DNA from: an uncultured Capnocytophaga sp.
Lineage (GTDB): Bacteria > Bacteroidota > Bacteroidia > Flavobacteriales > Flavobacteriaceae
NCBI GenBank assembly: GCA_905372595.1
Contig: CAJPPS010000074.1
Span: 1 to 7,150 of the forward strand
DNA length: 7,150 nt
Reading direction: 5' to 3'
Position numbers and translations under genes: made by a program. The stretch's first letter is position 1. Each line of letters opens with the position of its first letter. Positions 1 to 7,034 of this stretch are shown one piece after another. The notes beneath the pieces were generated by a model that saw only the letters and a list, made by a program, of their open reading frames with translations, did no database searches and was not told the origin of the DNA.

Positions 1-50
1 ATTTTAAACACACTCTAACGGATTCAAAAACAGAATTATTTTTTAAAAAT

Positions 51-719
51 ATGCAAATATTCAAAACATCAGTAGCAAGAAAAGTGGCGATGGCATTATC
101 GGCATTTTTCCTCATTATTTTCCTAGTGATTCACTTAGCGGTGAACTTTATGTCAGTGCTAAGTCCGAGTACGTTCAATATGCTCTCCCATTTTATGGGA
201 ACCAACCCCTTAATTCAGTTTGCTATGCAACCTGTTCTCTTAGTAGGGGTTATCTTCCACTTCGTAATGGGCTTTGTTCTAGAGCTTCAGAACAAAAGAG
301 CTAGAGGGAACCAACCTTATTACAGTTACAATGGAGCTGCCAATGCCTCTTGGATGTCTCGTAATATGATTATTACAGGGGTAGTTGTTCTAGGATTTTT
401 AGCCCTACACTTGTTTGACTTTTGGGCACCTGAGATGAACTACAAGTATATAGAGGCGCTCCCAGCCGACGAAACCCGCTACTATGGGGAGCTTGTAGAA
501 AGATTCCACAACCCTATACGTGTAGGTATCTATGTACTTTGCTTTGTATTCTTATGCTTACACTTACTTCACGGCTTTCAATCTGCTTTCCAATCCGTAG
601 GCTTAAAAGATGACAAACGCAAGAAACTCATCAGTTGCTTAGGTAATTGGTATTCTTACATCATCTGTGGAGGTTTTATCTTCGTAGCTCTTTTCCATTA
701 CATTAACTCTTTATTATAA
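51..719 (+). CDS. sdhC: Succinate dehydrogenase/fumarate reductase cytochrome b subunit (b558 family)
   Basis: This is the inner-membrane anchor of complex II. It holds the heme and the quinone site and passes electrons between menaquinone and the SdhB iron-sulfur chain. The 222-residue protein has five hydrophobic segments at about residues 12-34, 58-80, 105-125, 155-177 and 199-219, the fused single-anchor layout of the Bacillus SdhC/Wolinella FrdC family. One histidine per helix in the first four helices (H28, H70, H120 and H171 or H174) fits the four axial ligands of two b hemes; this pairing is inferred from the family. The stretch SHFMGTNP (46-53) and the HLLHGF motif (171-176) look typical of Bacteroidota SdhC. 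The ATG at 51 follows an A/T-rich leader with no Shine-Dalgarno sequence, and residues 1-11 read as a normal family N-terminus. It is the first gene of sdhCAB; sdhA starts 5 bases after its stop. No promoter is visible in bases 1-50. Confidence 0.96.
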   Translation: MQIFKTSVARKVAMALSAFFLIIFLVIHLAVNFMSVLSPSTFNMLSHFMGTNPLIQFAMQPVLLVGVIFHFVMGFVLELQNKRARGNQPYYSYNGAANASWMSRNMIITGVVVLGFLALHLFDFWAPEMNYKYIEALPADETRYYGELVERFHNPIRVGIYVLCFVFLCLHLLHGFQSAFQSVGLKDDKRKKLISCLGNWYSYIICGGFIFVALFHYINSLL

Positions 720-724
720 TACTT

Positions 725-2752
725 ATGAGTACATTAGATTCTAAAATACCAGAAGGTCCTATAGCGGACAAATGGACAAAATATAAAGACCATATTAACC
801 TTGTAAACCCTGCTAACAAGCGTAATATTGATATCATTGTGGTAGGAACAGGACTTGCAGGGGGCTCTGCCGCTGCTACTCTTGCTGAGCTTGGGTACAA
901 TGTAAAAGCATTTGCTTACCAAGATTCTCCTCGCCGTGCCCACTCTATTGCTGCTCAAGGGGGTATCAATGCCGCTAAAAACTATATGGGAGATGGAGAC
1001 TCTACCTATCGCCTTTTCTATGATACTGTAAAAGGAGGTGATTATCGTGCCCGTGAGGCTAACGTATATCGCTTGGCAGAGGTTTCTGGAAACATCATTG
1101 ACCAATGTGTAGCCCAAGGAGTACCTTTCGCACGTGATTACGGCGGATTACTTGATAACCGTTCTTTCGGGGGTGTACTTGTATCACGTACTTTCTATGC
1201 AAAAGGACAAACAGGACAACAGCTCCTCTTAGGTGCCTATGCAGCTATGAACCGACAAATCGCTCGTGGTAAGATAGATATGTACAACCGCCACGAGATG
1301 ATGGATATAGTAATTGTAGATGGCAAGGCTCGTGGAATTATCGCTCGTAATATGGTTACTGGAGAGATAGAGCGCCACTCAGCTCACGCTGTAGTCATCG
1401 CCTCAGGGGGGTATGGTAACGTATACTTCCTCTCTACCAATGCAATGGGCTGTAATGCTACCGCTGCTTGGAAAGTACATAAAAAAGGTGCTTACTTTGC
1501 TAATCCTTGTTTTACCCAAATCCACCCTACCTGTATTCCTCGTTCTGGAGACTATCAGTCTAAATTGACCTTGATGTCTGAATCTTTACGTAATGATGGA
1601 CGTATCTGGGTTCCTAAGAAATTAGAAGATGCAGTAGCTATCCGTGAAAAACGTAAAAAACCAACTGAAATACCCGAGGAAGACCGCGATTACTACTTGG
1701 AACGTCGTTACCCTGCTTTTGGTAACTTGGTGCCTCGTGACGTGGCTTCTCGTGCAGCTAAAGAACGTTGCGACGCTGGTTTCGGAGTAAATGAAACTGG
1801 TGAGGCTGTTTACTTGGATTTTGCCTCCGCTATTGAGCGTTATGGTAAGGAACAATGTAAGATCCACGGGGTAGAACCTACCAAGGAAGAAGTAACCAAA
1901 CGAGGGGAGCAAATTGTTGCTGCTAAGTATGGTAACCTCTTCCAAATGTATGAAAAGATTGTAGCAGAAAACCCCTACAAAACCCCAATGATGATTTATC
2001 CTGCTACCCACTATACAATGGGGGGTATTTGGGTAGATTATAACCTGATGACTACTATCCCAGGCTGTTACGCTATCGGGGAAGCCAACTTCTCTGATCA
2101 CGGAGCTAACCGACTAGGAGCTTCTGCACTTATGCAAGGGCTTGCCGACGGATATTTCGTATTACCTTATACCATAGGAGATTACCTTTCTGCAGATATT
2201 CGTACCGGTAAAATTCCTACCAATACACTTGAATTTGATGAAGCAGAGCGCATTGTAAAAGAACGTTTGGCACACTTTATCAATAACAAAGGTACCCACT
2301 CTGTGGATTACTTCCATAAGAAACTGGGTAAGGTAATGTGGGACAAAGTAGGTATGGCACGTAATGCAGAAGGACTTAAGCAAGCCATCCAAGAAATCCG
2401 TGAAATCCGTGAAGAATTTTGGCGTGATGTAAAAGTCCCTGGAGAGCTCACTGGAATGAATGTAGAGCTTGAAAAAGCCAACCGTGTAGCGGACTTCCTA
2501 GAGCTCGGGGAGCTATTTGCCAAAGATGCTCTTGAACGTAACGAATCCTGTGGAGGACACTTCCGTGAAGAGTATCAAACTCCTGAGGGAGAAGCACTTC
2601 GTGACGATGTGAATTATGCTTATGTTGCCGCTTGGCAATACACAGGGGATCCTACAGAAATTGTAAATACCTACAATCCTAGTGAGGAAATCTTGCACAA
2701 AGAACCTTTAGTATTCAAAGATATAGAACTCAAACAACGTAGTTATAAATAG
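725..2752 (+). CDS. sdhA: Succinate dehydrogenase/fumarate reductase flavoprotein subunit
   Basis: This is the catalytic subunit of complex II. It interconverts succinate and fumarate with covalently bound FAD on the cytoplasmic face of the membrane. The 675-residue protein is close in length to Wolinella-type FrdA. The Rossmann FAD motif GTGLAGG is at 41-47, after an N-terminal extension of about 35 residues. H73, in RRAHSIAAQGGI, is the expected covalent FAD-attachment histidine. Active-site elements inferred by motif are H267 (IHPT), E286 and R289 (SESLRNDG), the proton-shuttle arginine R338 (PRDVASRA), H429 (THYTMGG) and R463 (HGANRLGASAL). The capping region (about 290-400) carries a charged insertion, as in type-B enzymes. 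The helical C-terminus contains ESCGGHFREEY (607-617). All key residues are intact. Arginine codons are mostly CGT/CGC, which suggests high expression. Sequence alone does not settle whether the main direction is succinate oxidation or fumarate reduction. Confidence 0.97.
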   Translation: MSTLDSKIPEGPIADKWTKYKDHINLVNPANKRNIDIIVVGTGLAGGSAAATLAELGYNVKAFAYQDSPRRAHSIAAQGGINAAKNYMGDGDSTYRLFYDTVKGGDYRAREANVYRLAEVSGNIIDQCVAQGVPFARDYGGLLDNRSFGGVLVSRTFYAKGQTGQQLLLGAYAAMNRQIARGKIDMYNRHEMMDIVIVDGKARGIIARNMVTGEIERHSAHAVVIASGGYGNVYFLSTNAMGCNATAAWKVHKKGAYFANPCFTQIHPTCIPRSGDYQSKLTLMSESLRNDGRIWVPKKLEDAVAIREKRKKPTEIPEEDRDYYLERRYPAFGNLVPRDVASRAAKERCDAGFGVNETGEAVYLDFASAIERYGKEQCKIHGVEPTKEEVTKRGEQIVAAKYGNLFQMYEKIVAENPYKTPMMIYPATHYTMGGIWVDYNLMTTIPGCYAIGEANFSDHGANRLGASALMQGLADGYFVLPYTIGDYLSADIRTGKIPTNTLEFDEAERIVKERLAHFINNKGTHSVDYFHKKLGKVMWDKVGMARNAEGLKQAIQEIREIREEFWRDVKVPGELTGMNVELEKANRVADFLELGELFAKDALERNESCGGHFREEYQTPEGEALRDDVNYAYVAAWQYTGDPTEIVNTYNPSEEILHKEPLVFKDIELKQRSYK

Positions 2753-2759
2753 TAGTGAT

Positions 2760-3512
2760 ATGGCAACAATGAATCTTACCCTTAAAATATGGCGACAAAA
2801 AGACGCCAAATCAAAAGGTCAAATGGTTGAATATAAAGTTAGTAACATTTCTGACCATATGTCCTTCTTGGAAATGCTAGATATTCTTAATGAACAACTT
2901 ATAGAAAGAGGAGAAGAGCCTGTGGCTTTTGACCACGACTGTCGTGAAGGAATCTGTGGAATGTGTTCTTTGTTCATCAATGGAGAAGCTCACGGTCCTG
3001 ACCGCGGTATCACTACCTGCCAGCTCCATATGCGTATGTTCAAGGATGGAGATACCATCACTATTGAGCCTTGGCGTGCTACAGCTTTCCCTGTAATCAA
3101 AGACCTTATGGTGGATAGAAGCGCTTTCGAGCGTATCCAGCAAGCAGGAGGTTACATCTCTGTAAATACTTCAGGAAATACTCAGGATGCCAATGCTATT
3201 CCTATTCCTAAGTATGATGCTGACCGCTCAATGGATGCGGCAGCTTGCATAGGTTGTGGTGCTTGTGTAGCTACTTGTAAAAACTCCTCTGCAATGCTCT
3301 TTGTTTCGGCTAAGGTATCCCAGTTCGCTCTTCTCCCTCAAGGACGTGTAGAAGCGACTGAACGTGTTCTGAATATGGTAAATCAAATGGAACTTGAAGG
3401 ATTCGGAAACTGTACCAATACAGGGGCTTGTGAAGTAGAATGTCCTAAAGGAATTTCTCTTGAGAATATCGCACGCCTTAACCGTGAATACCTTAAGGCT
3501 GTAGTTAAGTAA
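2760..3512 (+). CDS. sdhB: Succinate dehydrogenase/fumarate reductase iron-sulfur subunit
   Basis: This subunit wires the flavin of SdhA to the hemes and quinone of SdhC through three iron-sulfur clusters. The 250-residue protein has an N-terminal plant-ferredoxin-like domain whose [2Fe-2S] ligands are C61, C66, C69 (CREGICGMC) and C87. The C-terminal bacterial-ferredoxin domain has C163, C166, C169 and C173 (CIGCGACVATC), then C218, C224 and C228. By family pattern C163, C166, C169 and C228 bind [4Fe-4S], and C173, C218 and C224 bind [3Fe-4S]. Every ligand is present. The ATG at 2760 lies 7 bases after the sdhA stop; a second in-frame ATG at codon 4 (2769) is an equally simple alternative and would cost only three residues. 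It is the last gene of the operon, and a hairpin terminator begins 19 bases after its stop. Confidence 0.97.
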   Translation: MATMNLTLKIWRQKDAKSKGQMVEYKVSNISDHMSFLEMLDILNEQLIERGEEPVAFDHDCREGICGMCSLFINGEAHGPDRGITTCQLHMRMFKDGDTITIEPWRATAFPVIKDLMVDRSAFERIQQAGGYISVNTSGNTQDANAIPIPKYDADRSMDAAACIGCGACVATCKNSSAMLFVSAKVSQFALLPQGRVEATERVLNMVNQMELEGFGNCTNTGACEVECPKGISLENIARLNREYLKAVVK

Positions 3513-3531
3513 AGGATTATTATTTTTCATA

Positions 3532-3568
3532 AAGAAGAGCTATCCACTTCATTGGGATAGCTTTTCTT
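3532..3568 (+). terminator. Rho-independent terminator of the sdhCAB operon
   Basis: An inverted repeat has its left arm at 3532-3545 (AAGAAGAGCTATCC) and its right arm at 3555-3568 (GGATAGCTTTTCTT). The arms pair over 14 positions with one G-U pair, around a 9-base loop at 3546-3554. The core of eight perfect pairs (AGCTATCC/GGATAGCT) runs into TTTTCTT, which serves as a short U-tract. It lies 19 bases after the sdhB stop and before the next promoter, as expected for an operon end. Confidence 0.82.
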
Positions 3569-3589
3569 GTATCCATACTTTAGAAAATT

Positions 3590-3622
3590 TTCCTCATTTT
3601 TTCTATTTTTTTACTATCTTTG
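3590..3622 (+). promoter_or_regulatory. Bacteroidota-type promoter for the lipoprotein gene
   Basis: TATCTTTG at 3615-3622 matches the Bacteroidota primary-sigma -7 consensus TAnnTTTG exactly. The -33 region is weak: a TTTCC-like stretch ends 21 bases upstream, where TTTG would be expected. The element sits after the sdh terminator and 46 bases before the lipoprotein ATG, so transcription should start around 3627-3630 and leave a leader of about 40 bases. The same octamer precedes the aldolase gene in this window. Confidence 0.65.
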
Positions 3623-3668
3623 CCCTCTCAATAAGTTTATTCTGATAATCCTCTCTAAAATATTTTTT

Positions 3669-4754
3669 ATGAAAAAAATAGCCTTTCTTATACTTTGCTT
3701 ACCTATTTTATTTGCTTGCAAACGAGATAGATTCTACACCCCTGAAACGATTCCTTCCGATTCGGATTCTGATTCCTTTCCTGTCATCTCGGGGATTACT
3801 GTGAGGGTAGAAGACCCTGAAGAAGAGGTCGATACCACCTCTATTGCTTTTGACCCTATTCCCAAAAGCAGTATTCACGACTCTATCAACTTATACTTAG
3901 CTGGAATGAATATTACCCAAAAAGCTATCTATGTGTCTCTTTCTGACGTTTATCAAAATGATTCCTTAGATGTCCCTCCTGAATATATAAAAAACCAGAA
4001 GAAAATGAATAAAAATTTTCTTCTTCACTTCCCTCTTACTGGAAAATATAGAAAAAACATCTTCACAAGGATGAAATTCTCAGAGAACGACACTCTTTTC
4101 CTATATAATTACATAGATAATGTACTCAAGAAATATCCTTTATCCTCTCTAAAGGCTGTTGCAAGCCTGAATGCCTATGCTTCTGAAGAGGATATCGACC
4201 CTTGGAATTATGAAATAGGCTTTGAACTCTTTCATTCCTCCGATTCTCTTAAGCAAGAACAAGTACAGCCTTATTGGAGTAGCTTTGTGTTTATCGGACA
4301 AGAAAGCCCTTTTGATAATAAGGGAATGACTCCAATGGCATGGCATAAGGTAAAAGCCAAAGAATTTCCCGTTCCCTACCAAATAGAAAATCCTCTCTAT
4401 TCCTTAGGAGACACCTATAAATACGAAAGTAAAGAAGTGATTTGTTATATACAAGATTTCTATTTTGATTATGATAAAGGAAATTATGGAAGTACTAAGC
4501 GATATTTTGTTGCTCTAGATCCCTCTACCAAAAGAATCCTTAAGAGAGATTTCCTAGAAGAAAGTGAAGGACTTTTCTTTGTGCCTCCTATTACTGATAC
4601 AGAGGGAGAAGGACTAATGCTTATTGGTAGGATTCTCAAAGGAAAACCTTTGGCTATCTATGGAATGACTAGTGCTTCCTTTGGTTGTGATCCACTGATT
4701 TTTCTTTCCGATGAACAGGGAGATATTTATATACAATGTGATAACAGACACTAA
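3669..4754 (+). CDS. Predicted lipoprotein of unknown function
   Basis: I do not recognise this family. From the ATG at 3669 the product is 361 residues and begins with a lipoprotein signal peptide: MKK, a hydrophobic core, and a lipobox LFAC with the lipidated cysteine at 17. The frame stays open upstream to a TTG at 3567, but that stretch covers the promoter and half of the sdh terminator and would bury the signal peptide, so the later start is chosen. After the cysteine come KRDR and an acidic Ser/Asp linker (SDSDSDS, 30-36), then a mostly soluble body rich in aromatic and acidic residues with cysteines at 259, 340 and 357. The residues after the lipid cysteine only partly fit the flavobacterial surface-export signal (a lysine followed by two acidic residues), so periplasmic or surface placement is undecided. 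All ten arginines use AGA, AGG or CGA, none CGT or CGC, unlike sdhA; this suggests low expression. A ketosynthase gene follows after 21 bases. Confidence 0.85.
   Translation: MKKIAFLILCLPILFACKRDRFYTPETIPSDSDSDSFPVISGITVRVEDPEEEVDTTSIAFDPIPKSSIHDSINLYLAGMNITQKAIYVSLSDVYQNDSLDVPPEYIKNQKKMNKNFLLHFPLTGKYRKNIFTRMKFSENDTLFLYNYIDNVLKKYPLSSLKAVASLNAYASEEDIDPWNYEIGFELFHSSDSLKQEQVQPYWSSFVFIGQESPFDNKGMTPMAWHKVKAKEFPVPYQIENPLYSLGDTYKYESKEVICYIQDFYFDYDKGNYGSTKRYFVALDPSTKRILKRDFLEESEGLFFVPPITDTEGEGLMLIGRILKGKPLAIYGMTSASFGCDPLIFLSDEQGDIYIQCDNRH
3749..3776 (+). repeat. Short GATTCN tandem repeat encoding a Ser-Asp linker
   Basis: Three 6-base units, GATTCG, GATTCT and GATTCC, run in tandem from 3759 to 3776, with a further GATTCC at 3749-3754. 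They encode the Ser-Asp stretch just behind the lipidated N-terminus of the lipoprotein. A change by whole units would keep the reading frame and alter only linker length. The array is short and its units are not identical, so slippage is only a possibility. Confidence 0.5.
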
Positions 4755-4775
4755 TATATGACCTTTTGATAAGCT

Positions 4776-5996
4776 ATGAAGAGACGAGTAGTGATTACCG
4801 GAATGGGAATTTATTCCTGCATAGGTACTTCCTTAGAAGAAGTAGCAAATTCTCTATATAAAGGAAAGTCTGGAATTATTTATGACCCTGAACGCAAGGC
4901 GTATGGGTATCGTTCTGCTCTTACAGGGAAAGTCCCTAGCCCTGAGCTCAAAGGCTTATTAAGCCGACGAGAACGTATCTCTATGGGAGAAGAAAGCGAA
5001 TTCGCTTATATGGCGACCCTTGAAGCCCTGAGAACCGCAGGGATAGATATGGATTTCCTTAAGAATAATGAAGTAGGAATCCTTTATGGGAATGATAGTG
5101 TTGCCGAATCGGTTATTATTACCAATGACAGGATTCGAGAGAAGAAAGACACCACCTTGGTAGGATCAGGAGCCGTTTTCAAAACGATGAATTCTACCGT
5201 TACGATGAACCTTTCCACCTTATTTGCTTTAAGAGGCGTTAATATGAGCATTAGTGCAGCCTGCGCTAGTGGCTCTCACGCAGTAGGGTTAGGGTATTTG
5301 TTTTTACAGAGTGGTATGCAGGAGATTATTCTTTGTGGAGGAGCACAGGAAACTAATAAATATAGTATGGGAAGCTTTGATGGGTTGGGAGTCTTCTCTA
5401 TGCGGGAGGAAACTCCTGAAAAAGCCTCTCGCCCTTTTGATGCTGGCAGAGATGGCTTAGTCCCTAGTGGTGGAGCTGCTACCCTTGTGCTAGAAACCTA
5501 TGAAAGCGCCTTACGAAGAGGGGCTACCATTCTAGGAGAAGTGATAGGCTATGGCTTTTCGTCCAATGGAGGCCATATCTCCACTCCCAATGTAGAGGGA
5601 CCTGCTCGAGCAATGGCACGTGCACTAGAGAATGCTTCTCTTGAGGCTTCTGCTATCGACTATATCAATGCGCACGCCACCTCAACTCCCATAGGAGACA
5701 CCAATGAAGCAAAGGCTATCTACCAGATTTTCGGAGGGAAAACTCCTGTAAGCTCTACGAAATCAATGACAGGGCACGAATGCTGGATGGCTGGAGCTAG
5801 CGAAATTATCTATTCCCTACTGATGATGCAACATCAGTTCATCGCTCCCAATATCAATATCGAACAGCTAGATCCTGATGCTCAAAAGCTACATATTATT
5901 ACAGAAACACAAGAACAACCCCTGAAGACCTTCCTTTCCAATTCTTTTGGCTTCGGAGGTACCAACTCTGCACTTATTATAAAGAGATTTGGGTGA
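4776..5996 (+). CDS. fabB: 3-oxoacyl-[acyl-carrier-protein] synthase, FabB-like (KAS I type)
   Basis: This cytoplasmic enzyme condenses malonyl-ACP with an acyl chain bound to its cysteine, with loss of CO2, to extend fatty or related acyl chains. At 406 residues it has the same length as E. coli FabB, and its Cys-His-His triad falls at nearly the same positions: C163 (SAACASGSH), H300 (NAHATSTP) and H334 (MTGHE), with K329 as the conserved lysine. The C-terminal third (YSLLM, FIAPNINIEQLD, SNSFGFGGTN at 388-397) resembles FabB more than FabF. The residues after H334 are ECWMAG, not the usual SLGAAG, so a bulky Trp lies near the active site. The ATG at 4776 gives the standard N-terminus MKRRVVITGMG. 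No promoter-like TAnnTTTG or terminator separates it from the lipoprotein gene, so the two are probably co-transcribed. There is no ACP, ketoreductase or dehydratase beside it. It could serve normal fatty-acid synthesis or a specialised acyl or polyene pathway; the family is certain, the pathway is not. Confidence 0.88.
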   Translation: MKRRVVITGMGIYSCIGTSLEEVANSLYKGKSGIIYDPERKAYGYRSALTGKVPSPELKGLLSRRERISMGEESEFAYMATLEALRTAGIDMDFLKNNEVGILYGNDSVAESVIITNDRIREKKDTTLVGSGAVFKTMNSTVTMNLSTLFALRGVNMSISAACASGSHAVGLGYLFLQSGMQEIILCGGAQETNKYSMGSFDGLGVFSMREETPEKASRPFDAGRDGLVPSGGAATLVLETYESALRRGATILGEVIGYGFSSNGGHISTPNVEGPARAMARALENASLEASAIDYINAHATSTPIGDTNEAKAIYQIFGGKTPVSSTKSMTGHECWMAGASEIIYSLLMMQHQFIAPNINIEQLDPDAQKLHIITETQEQPLKTFLSNSFGFGGTNSALIIKRFG

Positions 5997-6024
5997 AATC
6001 TTGATAAAAATTAATTAAAAAGTA

Positions 6025-6056
6025 TTTCCTTTATTGTAATTTATTTTGTATCTTTG
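6025..6056 (+). promoter_or_regulatory. Bacteroidota-type promoter for the aldolase gene
   Basis: TATCTTTG at 6049-6056 matches the TAnnTTTG -7 consensus. A TTTCC at 6025-6029 lies 19 bases upstream, at the spacing expected for the -33 element, although it is not the ideal TTTG. The element is 48 bases before the ATG, in the A/T-rich gap after the ketosynthase gene. No terminator hairpin is visible in that gap, so some read-through from upstream could add to this promoter. Confidence 0.7.
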
Positions 6057-6069
6057 TCACATCTTAATC

Positions 6070-6086
6070 TTAGCTAAAATAGCTAA
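6070..6086. promoter_or_regulatory. Perfect short palindrome in the aldolase leader (possible operator)
   Basis: TTAGCTA at 6070-6076 and TAGCTAA at 6080-6086 form a perfect inverted repeat around AAA. It begins 14 bases after the -7 element, so it should lie within the first 25 or so transcribed bases, 18 bases before the ATG. That position suits a repressor half-site pair or a small 5' mRNA hairpin. The arms are A/T-rich, so chance occurrence is possible. No regulator can be named. Confidence 0.35.
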
Positions 6087-6104
6087 TTAATACATCAACT
6101 TATT

Positions 6105-6992
6105 ATGAAAGAAAAAATAGAAAAAATGAGAAACGGCAAAGGCTTTATTGCTGCCCTTGACCAAAGTGGAGGAAGTACTCCTAAAGCTCTAAAACTTTAT
6201 GGGATAGAGGAAAATCGTTACTCAAACGAAGCTGAAATGTTCGATCTCATTCACCAGATGCGTACCCGAATTATCAAATCACCTGCTTTCAATGATAGCA
6301 AAATCCTTGGAGCCATCCTCTTTGAACAAACAATGGATCGCAAAATTGATGGCAAATATACAGCTGAGTACCTATGGGAAGAAAAACGTATTTTACCTTT
6401 CCTAAAAGTAGATAAAGGCTTAGTAGATTTGGATGCTGATGGAGTACAACTAATGAAGCCTATTACTAACCTTGCTGACTTACTTAAAAGAGCTAACGAA
6501 CACCACGTATTTGGTACTAAGATGCGTTCTGTTATTAAAAAAGCATCCAAAGAAGGTATCGCAAGAGTAGTAGCACAACAGTTCGAAGTCGCCAATGAAA
6601 TCATTGCTGCTGGGCTTATCCCTATCATTGAACCTGAAGTGGATATCAATATTCCTGACAAAGCCGCTGCAGAAGAAATCCTACAAGAAGAAATCCTAAA
6701 ACATCTTGATAAGCTTCCTGCTACTTCTGATGTAATGCTTAAGCTTACCCTTCCTACTGTAGAGAATTTCTATACTCCACTTACTAAGCACCCAAGAGTG
6801 GTTCGTGTTGTAGCCCTTTCTGGAGGTTATTCCAGAGAAAAAGCTAATGAAATTCTTGGAAAAAATCAAGGAATTATCGCCAGCTTCTCCCGTGCCCTCT
6901 CCGAAGGACTCTATGACCAACAATCTGATGCTGAATTCAACAAAACTCTAGCAGATTCTATAGAAGGAATCTATGAAGCTTCTATAAAATAA
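6105..6992 (+). CDS. fda: Class I fructose-bisphosphate aldolase
   Basis: This cytoplasmic enzyme splits fructose 1,6-bisphosphate into glyceraldehyde 3-phosphate and dihydroxyacetone phosphate, or joins them, through a lysine Schiff base without metal. The 295-residue protein closely resembles the bacterial class I aldolase of Staphylococcus (Fda, about 296 residues) over its whole length. Visible landmarks are GKGFIAALDQSGGSTPKAL (11-29) with D19, K101 and K103 (LKVDKG), K139 and R141 (GTKMRS), the catalytic glutamate region IIEPEV (174-179), the Schiff-base lysine K213 (MLKLTLP), and the phosphate-binding LSGGYSREKA (238-247) and SFSRAL (260-265, with R263). Residue roles are inferred from the family. 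The ATG at 6105 gives the usual N-terminus. The gene has its own promoter and terminator and appears monocistronic. Confidence 0.96.
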   Translation: MKEKIEKMRNGKGFIAALDQSGGSTPKALKLYGIEENRYSNEAEMFDLIHQMRTRIIKSPAFNDSKILGAILFEQTMDRKIDGKYTAEYLWEEKRILPFLKVDKGLVDLDADGVQLMKPITNLADLLKRANEHHVFGTKMRSVIKKASKEGIARVVAQQFEVANEIIAAGLIPIIEPEVDINIPDKAAAEEILQEEILKHLDKLPATSDVMLKLTLPTVENFYTPLTKHPRVVRVVALSGGYSREKANEILGKNQGIIASFSRALSEGLYDQQSDAEFNKTLADSIEGIYEASIK

Positions 6993-6994
6993 TC

Positions 6995-7019
6995 AGGAAA
7001 AAGGAAAGTCCTTTCTCCT
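6995..7019 (+). other. Imperfect hairpin just after the aldolase stop
   Basis: The left arm AGGAAAAAGGA (6995-7005) pairs with TCCTTTCTCCT (7009-7019) around a 3-base AAG loop, with one A-C mismatch in 11 positions. No T-tract follows, so it is unlikely to terminate transcription alone. It may protect the mRNA 3' end or be a decayed terminator ahead of the strong one at 7035-7065. Confidence 0.5.
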
Positions 7020-7034
7020 AAACATCTTAAAAAT

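Noticed and set aside
1..50. Search for the sdhCAB promoter or an upstream gene end
   Set aside because: No TAnnTTTG element, hairpin or coding frame is evident in these 50 A/T-rich bases; the promoter must lie further upstream.
734..1117. Open - strand frame of 127 codons over the start of sdhA
   Set aside because: It overlaps the conserved FAD-binding region in antisense and has no independent signal.
1622..2101. Open - strand frame of 159 codons inside sdhA
   Set aside because: It lies entirely antisense to a well-conserved flavoprotein whose motifs are intact. The reverse-frame product has no recognisable domain and no promoter or gene context.
3567..3668. N-terminal extension of the lipoprotein from a TTG at 3567
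   Set aside because: The TTG is within the terminator hairpin, the extension crosses the predicted promoter, and it would place the lipoprotein signal peptide internally. The ATG at 3669 fits a standard signal and lipobox.
4755..4775. Tiny ATG frame (Met-Thr-Phe-stop) at 4758 between the lipoprotein and ketosynthase genes
   Set aside because: Three codons with no ribosome-binding or attenuation context; not distinguishable from chance.
6251..6661. Open - strand frame of 136 codons inside the aldolase gene
   Set aside because: It is antisense to the conserved aldolase, with no family resemblance. It is explained by codon bias of the real gene.
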